From contig NZ_JBHTKR010000006.1 in assembly GCF_042678485.1 (NCBI RefSeq), forward strand, positions 310,001 through 374,000: a stretch of DNA of 64,000 nt, written 5' to 3'. The position numbers and the translations under genes were made by a program. Below, in pieces: positions 50,189 to 58,119 of the stretch (position 1 is the stretch's first letter; each line of letters begins with the position of its first letter). The notes under the pieces are model-generated. The model was given only the letters and a program-made list of their open reading frames with translations, did no database searches and had not been told where the DNA came from. Origin of the DNA: Seohaeicola saemankumensis. Lineage in GTDB: Bacteria > Pseudomonadota > Alphaproteobacteria > Rhodobacterales > Rhodobacteraceae.

Positions 50189-51091
50189 TCAGAATTGCAA
50201 CTTGGGCGACAGGAAGGCCGAGGTAAAATAGGACTTCAGCGCCTTCATCGCCGGCGTCAGCGCTATGGCACGGCTGAAAGCCAGGCCCACATCCATCGTG
50301 GGAACCTCGACATCTGTTGACACGGTTTCGATGCGCCGCCCCTCCAGCGACCAGGGTCGGTAGACCATGTCGGACAGGATCGTGACGCCCTGCCCGTTGG
50401 CGACAAGCGAGCGCACGGCCTCGACCGAAGAGGTGCGCAGCTTGATATTCGGATGAGCGTTGTGGCGGTTCCAGTATTTCATGCTGGAATGCGCCGCCTC
50501 GTCCACCGTCAGCATCACATATGGCTCCTTGGCGATCCGGTTCAGCGACACCTCGCCGCCATCGCAGAAAGCATGACCCGCAGGCACCCAGACGCGCCGG
50601 GGCGATTTCAGCAGCGTCACCGTCTCGATACCCTCGCGGTGAATATTGGAGGTCAGCGCGACAGCCATGTCGATCTGGCCGCGCAACAACTGCTCCTCGA
50701 TGCTTTGGCGGTTCAACTCGACGATGCGGATGTCGATGCGCGGATAAAGCTGGGCCAACCGCCCCAGATGATAGGGCAGGAAATAACCGATCACCGTATA
50801 ACTGGCCGCGACCGTCAGCGTGCCAGCGATATCCGAGGTGCCACGTTCGATCTGATGCGCGGCATCCACTTTTTCCAGAATATCACGAGCCACCTGCAGG
50901 AATTCGCGGCCAGCCTTGGTCAATTCCATGCCCTGCGCCCGCCGCTCGAACAGCGTGACGCCTAGAATTGCCTCAAGTTCGCGCACGGATCCAGTGACGG
51001 AAGATTGCGAAATAGACAGCAGCTTGGCCGCGCGACTGACCTGTCCAGTCTCGGCGGTGGCAACAAAGTACTTCAAGTGTTTGAAATTCAT
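50189..51091 (-). CDS. LysR-family regulator of the pxp operon
   Basis: A 300-aa LysR protein. The helix-turn-helix is TGQVSRAAKLLSISQSSVTGSVRELE, and the effector domain includes GTLTVAASYTVIGYFLPYHLGRLAQLYPR and VRSLVANGQGVTILSDMVYRP. It is divergent from pxpA, and a TTATCG-N7-CGATAA dyad lies between them, the classic LysR arrangement. It probably activates pxpA-accBC-pxpBC in response to the lactam or a derived metabolite. Confidence 0.92.
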   Translation of the reverse strand: MNFKHLKYFVATAETGQVSRAAKLLSISQSSVTGSVRELEAILGVTLFERRAQGMELTKAGREFLQVARDILEKVDAAHQIERGTSDIAGTLTVAASYTVIGYFLPYHLGRLAQLYPRIDIRIVELNRQSIEEQLLRGQIDMAVALTSNIHREGIETVTLLKSPRRVWVPAGHAFCDGGEVSLNRIAKEPYVMLTVDEAAHSSMKYWNRHNAHPNIKLRTSSVEAVRSLVANGQGVTILSDMVYRPWSLEGRRIETVSTDVEVPTMDVGLAFSRAIALTPAMKALKSYFTSAFLSPKLQF

Positions 51092-51127
51092 CAGCTATCC
51101 CGGATCTTCAGCCACAGACGTCGCACG

Positions 51128-51146
51128 TTATCGGAAAAATCGATAA
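51128..51146. promoter_or_regulatory. LysR-type binding site between LysR gene and pxpA
   Basis: TTATCG-GAAAAAT-CGATAA is a perfect inverted repeat with 7-bp spacing. It contains the T-N11-A pattern of LysR sites, 37 bp upstream of the LysR start and 78 bp upstream of pxpA. Confidence 0.7.
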
Positions 51147-51223
51147 TGCATCAATGAAAAAATGAAATATCAATTTTGTTCCGAGATGCGATGGTATGTC
51201 GAAACCAACAGAAGGACGTGACC

Positions 51224-52003
51224 ATGAAAGAAGCAGTCGATCTGAATTGCGACATGGGCGAGGGTTTCGGCCAGTGGGTTCTGGGCGACGCGCCGGACGA
51301 TGAAATCATGCAGATCATCAGTTCGGCCAATATCGCCGCAGGTTTCCATGCTGGCGACCCCAACTCGATGGACCGCGTCGTCAAACTTGCACAGGCGCAT
51401 GGTGTGGGTCTGGGGGCGCATCCGGGTTATGCGGATCTGCAGGGCTTCGGACGTCGCTACATCAAGACGGATCCGGCAGAACTGCTGAACGATATCGTCT
51501 ACCAGATCGGGGCCATCCGCGAATTCGGGCGTCGGCACGGCGCACCGTTGCAGCATGTCAAGCTGCATGGCGCGCTTTACATGGAAGCGGCGGTGAACGA
51601 GGACCTGTCACAAATGCTGGTCGACACGCTTCAGACCACCAGCCCCGACTCGCTGCTGTTCTGCATGGGCATCTCCAAGACCTATGCCGCGGCAAAGCGG
51701 GCCGGCCACCCGGTGATCCGCGAATTCTATGCCGACCGGGACTACGACAATTCGGGCTCCATCGTGTTCCGGCGTCAGGTCGGCCGTCCCGACCCCGCGC
51801 AGATCGCTGAAAAATGCGTGAAAGCCTGCAAAACGGGCAAGGTCACCACGGTCGAAGGCGACGAGATCGACATCGCGTTCGAATCCATCTGCTTTCATTC
51901 GGACACGCCGGGTGCACTGGTCATGGGACAGGCCATCCGCGCCGGCCTTCAGGACGCGGGCATCCGGATCGCCACCGCGGCGGAAATCGCGAAAACGCTC
52001 TGA
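51224..52003 (+). CDS. pxpA: 5-oxoprolinase subunit A, LamB/YcsF family
   Basis: A 259-aa TIM-barrel-like PxpA. Marks are VDLNCDMGEGFGQW, ISSANIAAGFHAGDPNSM, GVGLGAHPGYADLQGFGRR and VKLHGALY. REFYADRDYDNSGSIVFRR and ICFHSDTPGALVMG also fit. In the PxpABC complex this subunit carries out hydrolysis of the activated 5-oxoproline ring to glutamate. The start is ATG 51224 with AGAAGGAC upstream. It opens an operon with BCCP, biotin carboxylase, pxpB and pxpC. Confidence 0.93.
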   Translation: MKEAVDLNCDMGEGFGQWVLGDAPDDEIMQIISSANIAAGFHAGDPNSMDRVVKLAQAHGVGLGAHPGYADLQGFGRRYIKTDPAELLNDIVYQIGAIREFGRRHGAPLQHVKLHGALYMEAAVNEDLSQMLVDTLQTTSPDSLLFCMGISKTYAAAKRAGHPVIREFYADRDYDNSGSIVFRRQVGRPDPAQIAEKCVKACKTGKVTTVEGDEIDIAFESICFHSDTPGALVMGQAIRAGLQDAGIRIATAAEIAKTL

Positions 52004-52029
52004 TCACATCACCCAAGCAGGAGACCAAC

Positions 52030-52266
52030 ATGGCACAGGTTCTTTCCCCCGTTCCCGGCACATTCTACACCCAGGCGGCACCGGGCGAGCCACTGTTCAA
52101 GAAGCCCGGCGATCCTGTCGCAGAAGGGGACATCATCGGTTTGATCGAGGTGATGAAGACTTTTATCGACGTCAAGGCCGAGACCTCGGGCACCTTCAAA
52201 GGCTATCTGGCGGAGGATGGCGCGGCGATCAGCGCAGGTGAGCCCCTGGCAGAGATCGGGGCCTGA
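52030..52266 (+). CDS. biotin carboxyl carrier protein (AccB-like)
   Basis: A 78-aa stand-alone biotinyl domain. The biotinylation site is Lys in IEVMKTF (the canonical form is E-[AV]-M-K-[ML]), with the PVPGTFY start and KPGDPVAEGDIIG as usual. Many AccB proteins carry an N-terminal extension of ~70 residues that is missing here, so it resembles the carrier of a dedicated carboxylase rather than that of acetyl-CoA carboxylase. It lies 26 bp after pxpA and 4 bp before the biotin carboxylase gene. Confidence 0.92.
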   Translation: MAQVLSPVPGTFYTQAAPGEPLFKKPGDPVAEGDIIGLIEVMKTFIDVKAETSGTFKGYLAEDGAAISAGEPLAEIGA

Positions 52267-52269
52267 GAC

Positions 52270-53637
52270 ATGCCCATCGAACGCTTGCTGATCGCCAACC
52301 GTGGTGAAATCGCGGTGCGGATCATCCGCGCGGCAAAGGCAATGGGAATCCATACCATCCAGGCCCATTCCGAAGCCGACGCCGATATGCTGGCGGTGCG
52401 CATGGCGGACGAATCCATCTGCATAGGACCTGCGCCGGCGGCTCAGTCCTATCTTAACGTCGATGCTGTGGTCGCGGCGGCCAAGGCCTCGCGGGCAGAT
52501 GCCGTTCACCCCGGTTACGGCTTCATGGCAGAGAACGCAGGCTTTGTGCGCGCGCTGGATGCCGCGGGCATCACCTTTGTGGGCCCCTCAGCCGATACCA
52601 TCGACAGGATGGGTGACAAGGTGGCGGCGCGTCAGGCCGCCGAAGCGGCCGGTGTGCCCGTTGTCCCCGGCTCGAAAGGACGGCTGGACACCGTGGAGGA
52701 CGCGGTGAACGTGGCTGCCACCCTTGGCTATCCGGTGATGATCAAGGCCGCCGCGGGTGGTGGCGGCAAAGGCATACGCATCGCGCAGACTGAAGAGGAA
52801 CTGCGCAAGATGGCCCCCCAAGCCCAGGCCGAGGCCAATGCGGCCTTCGGGGATGGCGGGCTTTATCTGGAGCGCGCGATCAACGCGCCCCGCCATATCG
52901 AAGTGCAGATCATGGGCGACGGAACCGATGCCGTCCACTATTTCGAGCGTGAATGCTCCATGCAGCGGCGGCGCCAGAAGGTCTGGGAAGAGGCTGGTGC
53001 GGCCTGTCTGGACGAAAAGACCCGCGCCCATCTGTGCGATACGGCCGTGGCACTGGCCAAGGCCGTGAACTACGTGGGCGCAGGCACGCTGGAATATCTT
53101 TACGACAGCAACACCGGAGAGTTCTTCTTCATCGAGATGAACACCCGCATCCAGGTGGAGCATCCCGTAACAGAGATGCTGACCGGTACCGACCTTGTGC
53201 AAGAGATGATCCACGTGGCCGGCGGCGGCAGATTGCGCCAGTCGCAACAGGACATCACCCGGACGGGCCACGCCATCGAGGTGCGGCTGAACGCCGAGGA
53301 TCCGATGATGCAGTTCCTGCCCTTCCCCGGACAGGTCAGTGGCCTGCGCATCCCCGAGGGCGACGGCATCCGGTTCGATCATTTTCTCTATGACGGCTAC
53401 CAGGTCCCACCATTCTACGACTCACTTCTGGGCAAGCTGATTGTGCATGGCAAGGACCGCGACACCGCGATCGCCCTGATGATCACCGCGCTGGAGGGGC
53501 TTGAGATCGGCGGGCTAAAAACGACCAAAGCCCTGCATCTGGCGCTGGCGCGCGACGCATCCGTGCAGGCGGACGAATTTCATACTCAATGGCTCGAACC
53601 CTGGCTGGCTGCGGGCAATCTCAAACCTTCCCACTAA
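52270..53637 (+). CDS. biotin carboxylase subunit (AccC-like)
   Basis: A 455-aa ATP-grasp biotin carboxylase: LLIANRGEIAVRIIRAAKAMG, DAVHPGYGFMAENAGFVRAL, IKAAAGGGGKGIRIA (glycine-rich loop), ECSMQRRRQKVWEEAG and EFFFIEMNTRIQVEHPVTE. All catalytic blocks are intact. It carboxylates biotin on the adjacent carrier with bicarbonate and ATP. No acyl-CoA carboxyltransferase gene (AccA/AccD type) lies in the operon; instead pxpB and pxpC follow, whose fold is that of the urea carboxylase carboxyltransferase domain. Confidence 0.95.
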   Translation: MPIERLLIANRGEIAVRIIRAAKAMGIHTIQAHSEADADMLAVRMADESICIGPAPAAQSYLNVDAVVAAAKASRADAVHPGYGFMAENAGFVRALDAAGITFVGPSADTIDRMGDKVAARQAAEAAGVPVVPGSKGRLDTVEDAVNVAATLGYPVMIKAAAGGGGKGIRIAQTEEELRKMAPQAQAEANAAFGDGGLYLERAINAPRHIEVQIMGDGTDAVHYFERECSMQRRRQKVWEEAGAACLDEKTRAHLCDTAVALAKAVNYVGAGTLEYLYDSNTGEFFFIEMNTRIQVEHPVTEMLTGTDLVQEMIHVAGGGRLRQSQQDITRTGHAIEVRLNAEDPMMQFLPFPGQVSGLRIPEGDGIRFDHFLYDGYQVPPFYDSLLGKLIVHGKDRDTAIALMITALEGLEIGGLKTTKALHLALARDASVQADEFHTQWLEPWLAAGNLKPSH

Positions 53638-53653
53638 TCACAGGAGGCAAATC

Positions 53654-54529
53654 GTGAAGACACGCTATACCTACGGTGGCGACGAGCACATCTATGTCGA
53701 GATGGACGATGAAATGTCGCTGGACGCGTTTTTCAAATCCCTCTCGATGAGCAACGCTGTGCGTGACGCCAAGATCAAGGGCGTGACAGAAATCTGTCCC
53801 GCGAACGCATCCTTTCAGGTCCGTTTCGACCCTGACGTCATCCACCCTGACGAGATGATGAAGAAGGTCAAGGAACTGGAACACAGGGCAGAGGACGCTG
53901 AAAAGCGGCTCAAGACCCGGATCATCGAAATCCCGGTCTACTACCAGGATCCCTGGACGCATGAGACACTGATGCGCTTTCGCGAACGCCACCAGGACCC
54001 ATCCGGCACGGATCTGGACTATGCGGCCAGGATCAACGGCTTCGACAGCGTGGAAGCCTTCATCGAGGCGCACCATTCGCAGCCCTGGTTCGTGTCGATG
54101 GTGGGTTTCGTGGCCGGCCTGCCTTTTCTCTACCAGTTGGTCGAGCGCGAAAAACAACTCCAGGTTCCCAAATACCTGCGGCCGCGCACGGACACGCCGA
54201 AGTTGACGGTGGGCTATGGTGGATGTTTTTCCTGCATCTATTCGGTGCGGGGCGCGGGCGGCTACCAGATGTTCGGCGTGACCCCGATGCCGATCTTCGA
54301 TCCCGAGCAGAAGCAAAGCTATCTGAGCGATTTCATGGTGTTCTTCAAACCCGGCGACATTGTGAAGTGGAAACCGATCGACCGAGCCGAATACGATCGC
54401 ATCCTGGCCGAGGTCGAGGCAGATACCTACGTGCCGCGCATCGCCGAGGTCGATTTCGATCTTGATGCCTTCAACGCGGACATGCCCGGTACAAACGCCA
54501 AGCTGATGGAGGCGCTCAATGTCGCTTAA
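53654..54529 (+). CDS. pxpB: PxpB/KipI-type subunit, elongated and divergent
   Basis: A 291-aa KipI-family protein; stand-alone PxpB is usually near 220 aa. The N-terminal domain is recognisable (GDEHIYVEM, AVRDAKIKGVTEICPANASFQVRFDPD). The cyclophilin-like domain then reads IIEIPVYYQDPW, VGFVAGLPFLYQL and GAGGYQMFGVTPMPIFDPEQ. The usual SVGIAGGQTGIYP-type loop is replaced by YGGCFSCIYSV, which has two Cys. An acidic tail of about 45 residues follows. It overlaps pxpC by 11 bp. With PxpC it may form a carboxyltransferase-like module for the biotin enzymes. Confidence 0.82.
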   Translation: MKTRYTYGGDEHIYVEMDDEMSLDAFFKSLSMSNAVRDAKIKGVTEICPANASFQVRFDPDVIHPDEMMKKVKELEHRAEDAEKRLKTRIIEIPVYYQDPWTHETLMRFRERHQDPSGTDLDYAARINGFDSVEAFIEAHHSQPWFVSMVGFVAGLPFLYQLVEREKQLQVPKYLRPRTDTPKLTVGYGGCFSCIYSVRGAGGYQMFGVTPMPIFDPEQKQSYLSDFMVFFKPGDIVKWKPIDRAEYDRILAEVEADTYVPRIAEVDFDLDAFNADMPGTNAKLMEALNVA

Positions 54530-55490
54530 AGTCATACAACCCGGCCTGTCCACTTCTATCCAGGACCTTGGCCGTCCGGGATATTTCCACCTTGGCATTC
54601 CGATCGGCGGGGCGATGGACCGCTTCGCGTTGCGCGTCGCCAACATGCTGGTGGGCAACCCCGAAGGCGCAGCGGGGCTGGAGGTCGTGTTCATGGGTCC
54701 CACCCTGACATTCGAAAAGGATGTTCTGGTGGCCGTGACGGGCGCGGACCTGCCACCCAAGGTCGACGGCGTGGTGCAAGAGGGCTGGACCGCATTCGAG
54801 GTGAAGGCCGGCCAGACGCTGAGCTTCGATTTCCTCAAGTCCGGCGCGCGGGCCTATATCGCCATCAGCGGCGGGATCGACACGCCCCCTGCCCTTGGCA
54901 GCCGCTCGACCTATCCGATCGGTGCCCTTGGCGGCATCGAGGGGCGCAACATCAAGGCGGGGGACGTAATTCCGCTGGGTGAGGCGGACATGATCGAACC
55001 AGGGCTGAGCGTTCCTGCGAACCTGCGCCGCCTGCCCGGGAAACCCGCGGAACTTCGCGTTTTGCCGGGGCTTTACTGGCACCGCCTGACCCCCGCCGCG
55101 CAGGACGGTTTCTTTGCCGATGACTGGGCTGTCGCGCTTGAGGCGGACCGCATGGGATATCGTTTCAAGGGCGGCAAACCGCTGGAGTTCGTGGCGCGCG
55201 AACAGCCCTTTGGCGCGGGCGCCGATCCGTCCAACATCGTGGATGGCTGCTATTCCTATGGCTCGATCCAAGTGCCGGGCGGGCTGGAGCCGATCGTGCT
55301 GCACCGTGACGCGGTGTCGGGGGGCGGCTATTTCACGCTGGGGGCGATCATCTCGGCGGATATGGACCTGATCGGACAGTTGCAGCCGCACACCCCGGTC
55401 AAGTTCCGAAAGGTCGACATGGCCGAGGCCCTGGCGGCCCGCGCCGAGCGCAAGAACATGCTGGCCGCTGTCCGCGCGCACTTGGGCTGA
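54519..55490 (+). CDS. pxpC: PxpC/KipA-type subunit
   Basis: A 323-aa KipA-family protein: VIQPGLSTSIQDLGRPGYFHLGIPIGGAMD, the signature opening, appears here as LSTSIQDLGRPGYFHLGIP. NMLVGNPEGAAGLEV, YIAISGGIDTPPALGSRSTY, GLEPIVLHRDAVSGGGY and IGQLQPHTPVKF follow. It pairs with PxpB in 5-oxoprolinase, and the same two folds fused make the carboxyltransferase domain of urea carboxylase and allophanate-forming enzymes. It is the last gene of the operon; the next gene follows after 177 bp. Confidence 0.9.
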   Translation: MSLKVIQPGLSTSIQDLGRPGYFHLGIPIGGAMDRFALRVANMLVGNPEGAAGLEVVFMGPTLTFEKDVLVAVTGADLPPKVDGVVQEGWTAFEVKAGQTLSFDFLKSGARAYIAISGGIDTPPALGSRSTYPIGALGGIEGRNIKAGDVIPLGEADMIEPGLSVPANLRRLPGKPAELRVLPGLYWHRLTPAAQDGFFADDWAVALEADRMGYRFKGGKPLEFVAREQPFGAGADPSNIVDGCYSYGSIQVPGGLEPIVLHRDAVSGGGYFTLGAIISADMDLIGQLQPHTPVKFRKVDMAEALAARAERKNMLAAVRAHLG

Positions 55491-55667
55491 CGGCCGCAAA
55501 CACCTTTTCCGGTTGCCCGCGTCATCTGCGGGCGCCGGACCGGGGCCACAGGCGGCACGCGCTGACGCGATGCCGTCTTGCACGGCAATGGCCTTTGCGG
55601 TCTCATGGCATAGGCCAGAGTCATATCGGGGCCGATCTTGCCTAGCTCAAGGGATACAAACACCCCC

Positions 55668-56903
55668 ATGCCCGCCGATGCGCGCCATTCCCACAAACAC
55701 GCGGCACCACCGCAAGTGAAACGGCGCGTCCTGCGGGTGCGGGGCACCGATGTCACCCTTCTGGAAGAAGTTCGGAAGATGGCCGTCGCGGACCTAGGAT
55801 TTGACATCCAGCATGAATCGCTCGACTTCCTGACCTGTCAGCATCGGGCGGCCATGGACCCGTTGAACTACGACATATACGAACAGTGCTTTCACAACCT
55901 TGATATTGTCTGGTACTGGGGCGCTCTGCAGCCGATCGACACGCGACGCATCAGGCAATGGGACAATATCGGAGATCTCGCCAAGGCCGGGGGCATCAGC
56001 AAATACACCTGGCATGGCCATGGCGACGCCCCGGTGCGCAAGCTTTATGTCCAGCCCGACGGCACACTGGGTCAGCAGCCCATGCAGATGATCAGCATGT
56101 TGCCGACCGCCCACAACGTGGACAGTTTCGGCTTTGATCGCCGCCTTTTTGGCGATGAGGGGCCCGAAGGCTCAAGCTGGGCCTGGCTTCTGGACCGGCG
56201 CGCGCGCGGGCGTATCGCCCTGGTCGACGAGCCTGCGATCGGCATCTTCGACGTGGCGCTGGCCGCCGAGGCGAACGGCGATCTGACGTTCCAGGATATC
56301 GGCAACATGACAGTCGACGAGATCGACAGCCTCATGGCCCTGCTGGAAACGCTGCGGCAACAGGGGTTCTTTGTCGGCAGCTGGGTCTCGCCCGACCAGG
56401 CAGAGGCGCTTGTGCGCGCCGACAGGGTATCGGTGCAGAGCATGTGGTCGCCGTCCTATGGCAATCTTGGCGCGATGCAGGGTGTCTTTTGCGAAAGTTT
56501 CCCCCGCGAAGGGTACCGCGCCTGGCATGGCGGCGCCTCGCTGGCGCGGCATCTGAGCGGTAGCCAGCTGGACATGGCCTATGACTATCTGAACTGGTGG
56601 CTGGCCGGCCCGGCAGGCGCCCTGATGGCGCGGCAAGGACATTACATGACCAACGCCGAAGGGGTGCGCGAATATCTCAGCCCCGAGGAATGGGGATATT
56701 GGTATGACGGGGATATCGCCCGTTGCGATCTGAAAGGTCCCGATGGCAGGATCGTGGTCAGGACGGGCCAGCGGCGCCCCGGCGGAGCCTACCGTGAACG
56801 GGTCAGCCGTATCGCGCTGTGGAACACGGTGATGGACGAATACAATTACGCCGCACGCGCCTGGAACCGCTTCATCGCATCATTGGGAACGGCGTCGCAA
56901 TGA
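55668..56903 (+). CDS. signal-less solute-binding-protein-like protein (putative cytoplasmic sensor)
   Basis: A 411-aa protein of the PotD-like binding-protein fold with no signal peptide: its N-terminus is polar and basic (MPADARHSHKHAAPPQVKRR), so it should stay in the cytoplasm. It resembles the exported protein at 62454-63677: the C-terminal GGAYRERVSRIALWNTVMDEYNYAARAWNRF here aligns with GGSLEERAANVAYWHQWPDEYDLLIRKWDEF there (compared in segments). WGYWYDG/AFWYEG also correspond. A TTG at 55638 is an alternative start. It overlaps the GntR gene by ATGA, suggesting that binding protein and regulator act together. Confidence 0.75.
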   Translation: MPADARHSHKHAAPPQVKRRVLRVRGTDVTLLEEVRKMAVADLGFDIQHESLDFLTCQHRAAMDPLNYDIYEQCFHNLDIVWYWGALQPIDTRRIRQWDNIGDLAKAGGISKYTWHGHGDAPVRKLYVQPDGTLGQQPMQMISMLPTAHNVDSFGFDRRLFGDEGPEGSSWAWLLDRRARGRIALVDEPAIGIFDVALAAEANGDLTFQDIGNMTVDEIDSLMALLETLRQQGFFVGSWVSPDQAEALVRADRVSVQSMWSPSYGNLGAMQGVFCESFPREGYRAWHGGASLARHLSGSQLDMAYDYLNWWLAGPAGALMARQGHYMTNAEGVREYLSPEEWGYWYDGDIARCDLKGPDGRIVVRTGQRRPGGAYRERVSRIALWNTVMDEYNYAARAWNRFIASLGTASQ

Positions 56904-57883
56904 CCGCACAGCCCAACACCGCTGGGCAGGAGCCCCTCTACGAAACCATCAGCCGGGTCTTGCGGCACAATATCGTGTCCGGCCGCTTGCCTGATGGTCT
57001 TGTGCTGATCGAAGGCCCCATCGCCAAGATGATGCAGACCAGCCGCGCGCCTGTTCAGGCTTCTTTGCGGAGGCTTAATGCCGAAGGCCTGATCCACAGG
57101 TTCCGGGGTCGCGGTTACCTGGTCGGTCAGGCTTCACGAAACCTGACCCCTATCCGCAAGGCGCTTGATGAATTCGATTTCGACATTCCACCCGCCTCGC
57201 GTTCTGCGCTGGCAGTTCGCGGCACATGGCTGAGGGTCTATGACAAGGTCGAGGCAGAGATCGCCGCCTGCCAGATCTTTGGTGAATTCAGGGTGATCGA
57301 AACCGAACTGGCAAACCATCTTGGCGTCAGCCGCACGGTGGCGCGCGATGTGCTGAGCCGTCTGAACGAGCGCGGGCTGATCCGCAAGGGGGCCACCTCG
57401 CACTGGCTTGCCGGGCCGCTAACTGCCCGAACGCTGCGCGAGAAATTCGAATTGCGCAGCATCATGGAACCTGCGGCCCTGCGGCTGGCGACCGATTTCA
57501 TCGAACATGCCCAGATCGCGCGGATCTCTGACCAGATCGAGAGCGGCAAGGCCAAGGACGCGGCCGAGCTTGAGGATGCGCTGATGCGCTACTGCCTGGG
57601 TCGGGCCCCCAACAGCGCGCTGGTAGAAATCATCAACAACAACCGTCTGCTTCTGTCCGCGATGGACAAGGCCCTCAGCGATCTCGGCCTGCCGGTGGAC
57701 ACGGTCGCGCTGGATCAATACGGAACTCTTTTTCATCTGATCGGATCACGCCAGATCAATGCTTCGACCGAGTATCTGCGAGAGCATTTGCGCATCCTGT
57801 CCTACAAAAGCCTGGCCCGGCTCAAGATCGTCGCACTGATCCCCGAGAGCGAGTCGATCCCGAAATACCTGACCAGAGTGTAA
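56900..57883 (+). CDS. GntR-type regulator with two winged-helix domains
   Basis: A 327-aa regulator. A first GntR winged helix spans residues 13-75 (LYETISRVLRHNIVSGRL, MMQTSRAPVQASLRRLNAEG, RFRGRGYLVG). A second spans about 110-170 (VYDKVEAEIAACQIFGEFR, LANHLGVSRTVARDVLSRL, NERGLIRKG). An FCD-like helical domain follows (KFELRSIMEPAALRLATDF, LFHLIGSRQINASTEYLREHL). Ordinary GntR proteins have one winged helix. It is translationally coupled to the signal-less binding protein and lies 236 bp before the transporter operon, which it probably controls. Confidence 0.85.
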   Translation: MTAQPNTAGQEPLYETISRVLRHNIVSGRLPDGLVLIEGPIAKMMQTSRAPVQASLRRLNAEGLIHRFRGRGYLVGQASRNLTPIRKALDEFDFDIPPASRSALAVRGTWLRVYDKVEAEIAACQIFGEFRVIETELANHLGVSRTVARDVLSRLNERGLIRKGATSHWLAGPLTARTLREKFELRSIMEPAALRLATDFIEHAQIARISDQIESGKAKDAAELEDALMRYCLGRAPNSALVEIINNNRLLLSAMDKALSDLGLPVDTVALDQYGTLFHLIGSRQINASTEYLREHLRILSYKSLARLKIVALIPESESIPKYLTRV

Positions 57884-57989
57884 AAATGACTTTTGCATTC
57901 GATGGTCGTTAGTTTTTTCGCAAAATAACCCAATAACCACGGCATATTTCGACTTTTAGTGGAATTTTTAGGAGATAACTCTGAAAAGA

Positions 57990-58010
57990 TGACTCTTGCT
58001 ATGAAAGTCA
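57990..58010. promoter_or_regulatory. candidate operator upstream of the 58-64 kb transporter operon
   Basis: TGACTCTTGCTATGAAAGTCA-type dyad (arms TGACT at 57990-57994 and AGTCA at 58006-58010). A related ATGACTTTTGCAT occurs at 57886-57898, just after the regulator stop, and GTCATTTCAT follows at 58015-58024. These repeats in an AT-rich 236-bp gap are candidate sites for the double-winged-helix regulator. Confidence 0.45.
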
Positions 58011-58119
58011 ATTAGTCATTTCATACGTTATACATTTTGTGATGGGGCGCTTTCAATGCGACCCGATGCGGGCCACACAGCTCGACCGCGGCCTGCCTTC
58101 ACAACAAAAAGAGGGCCCT

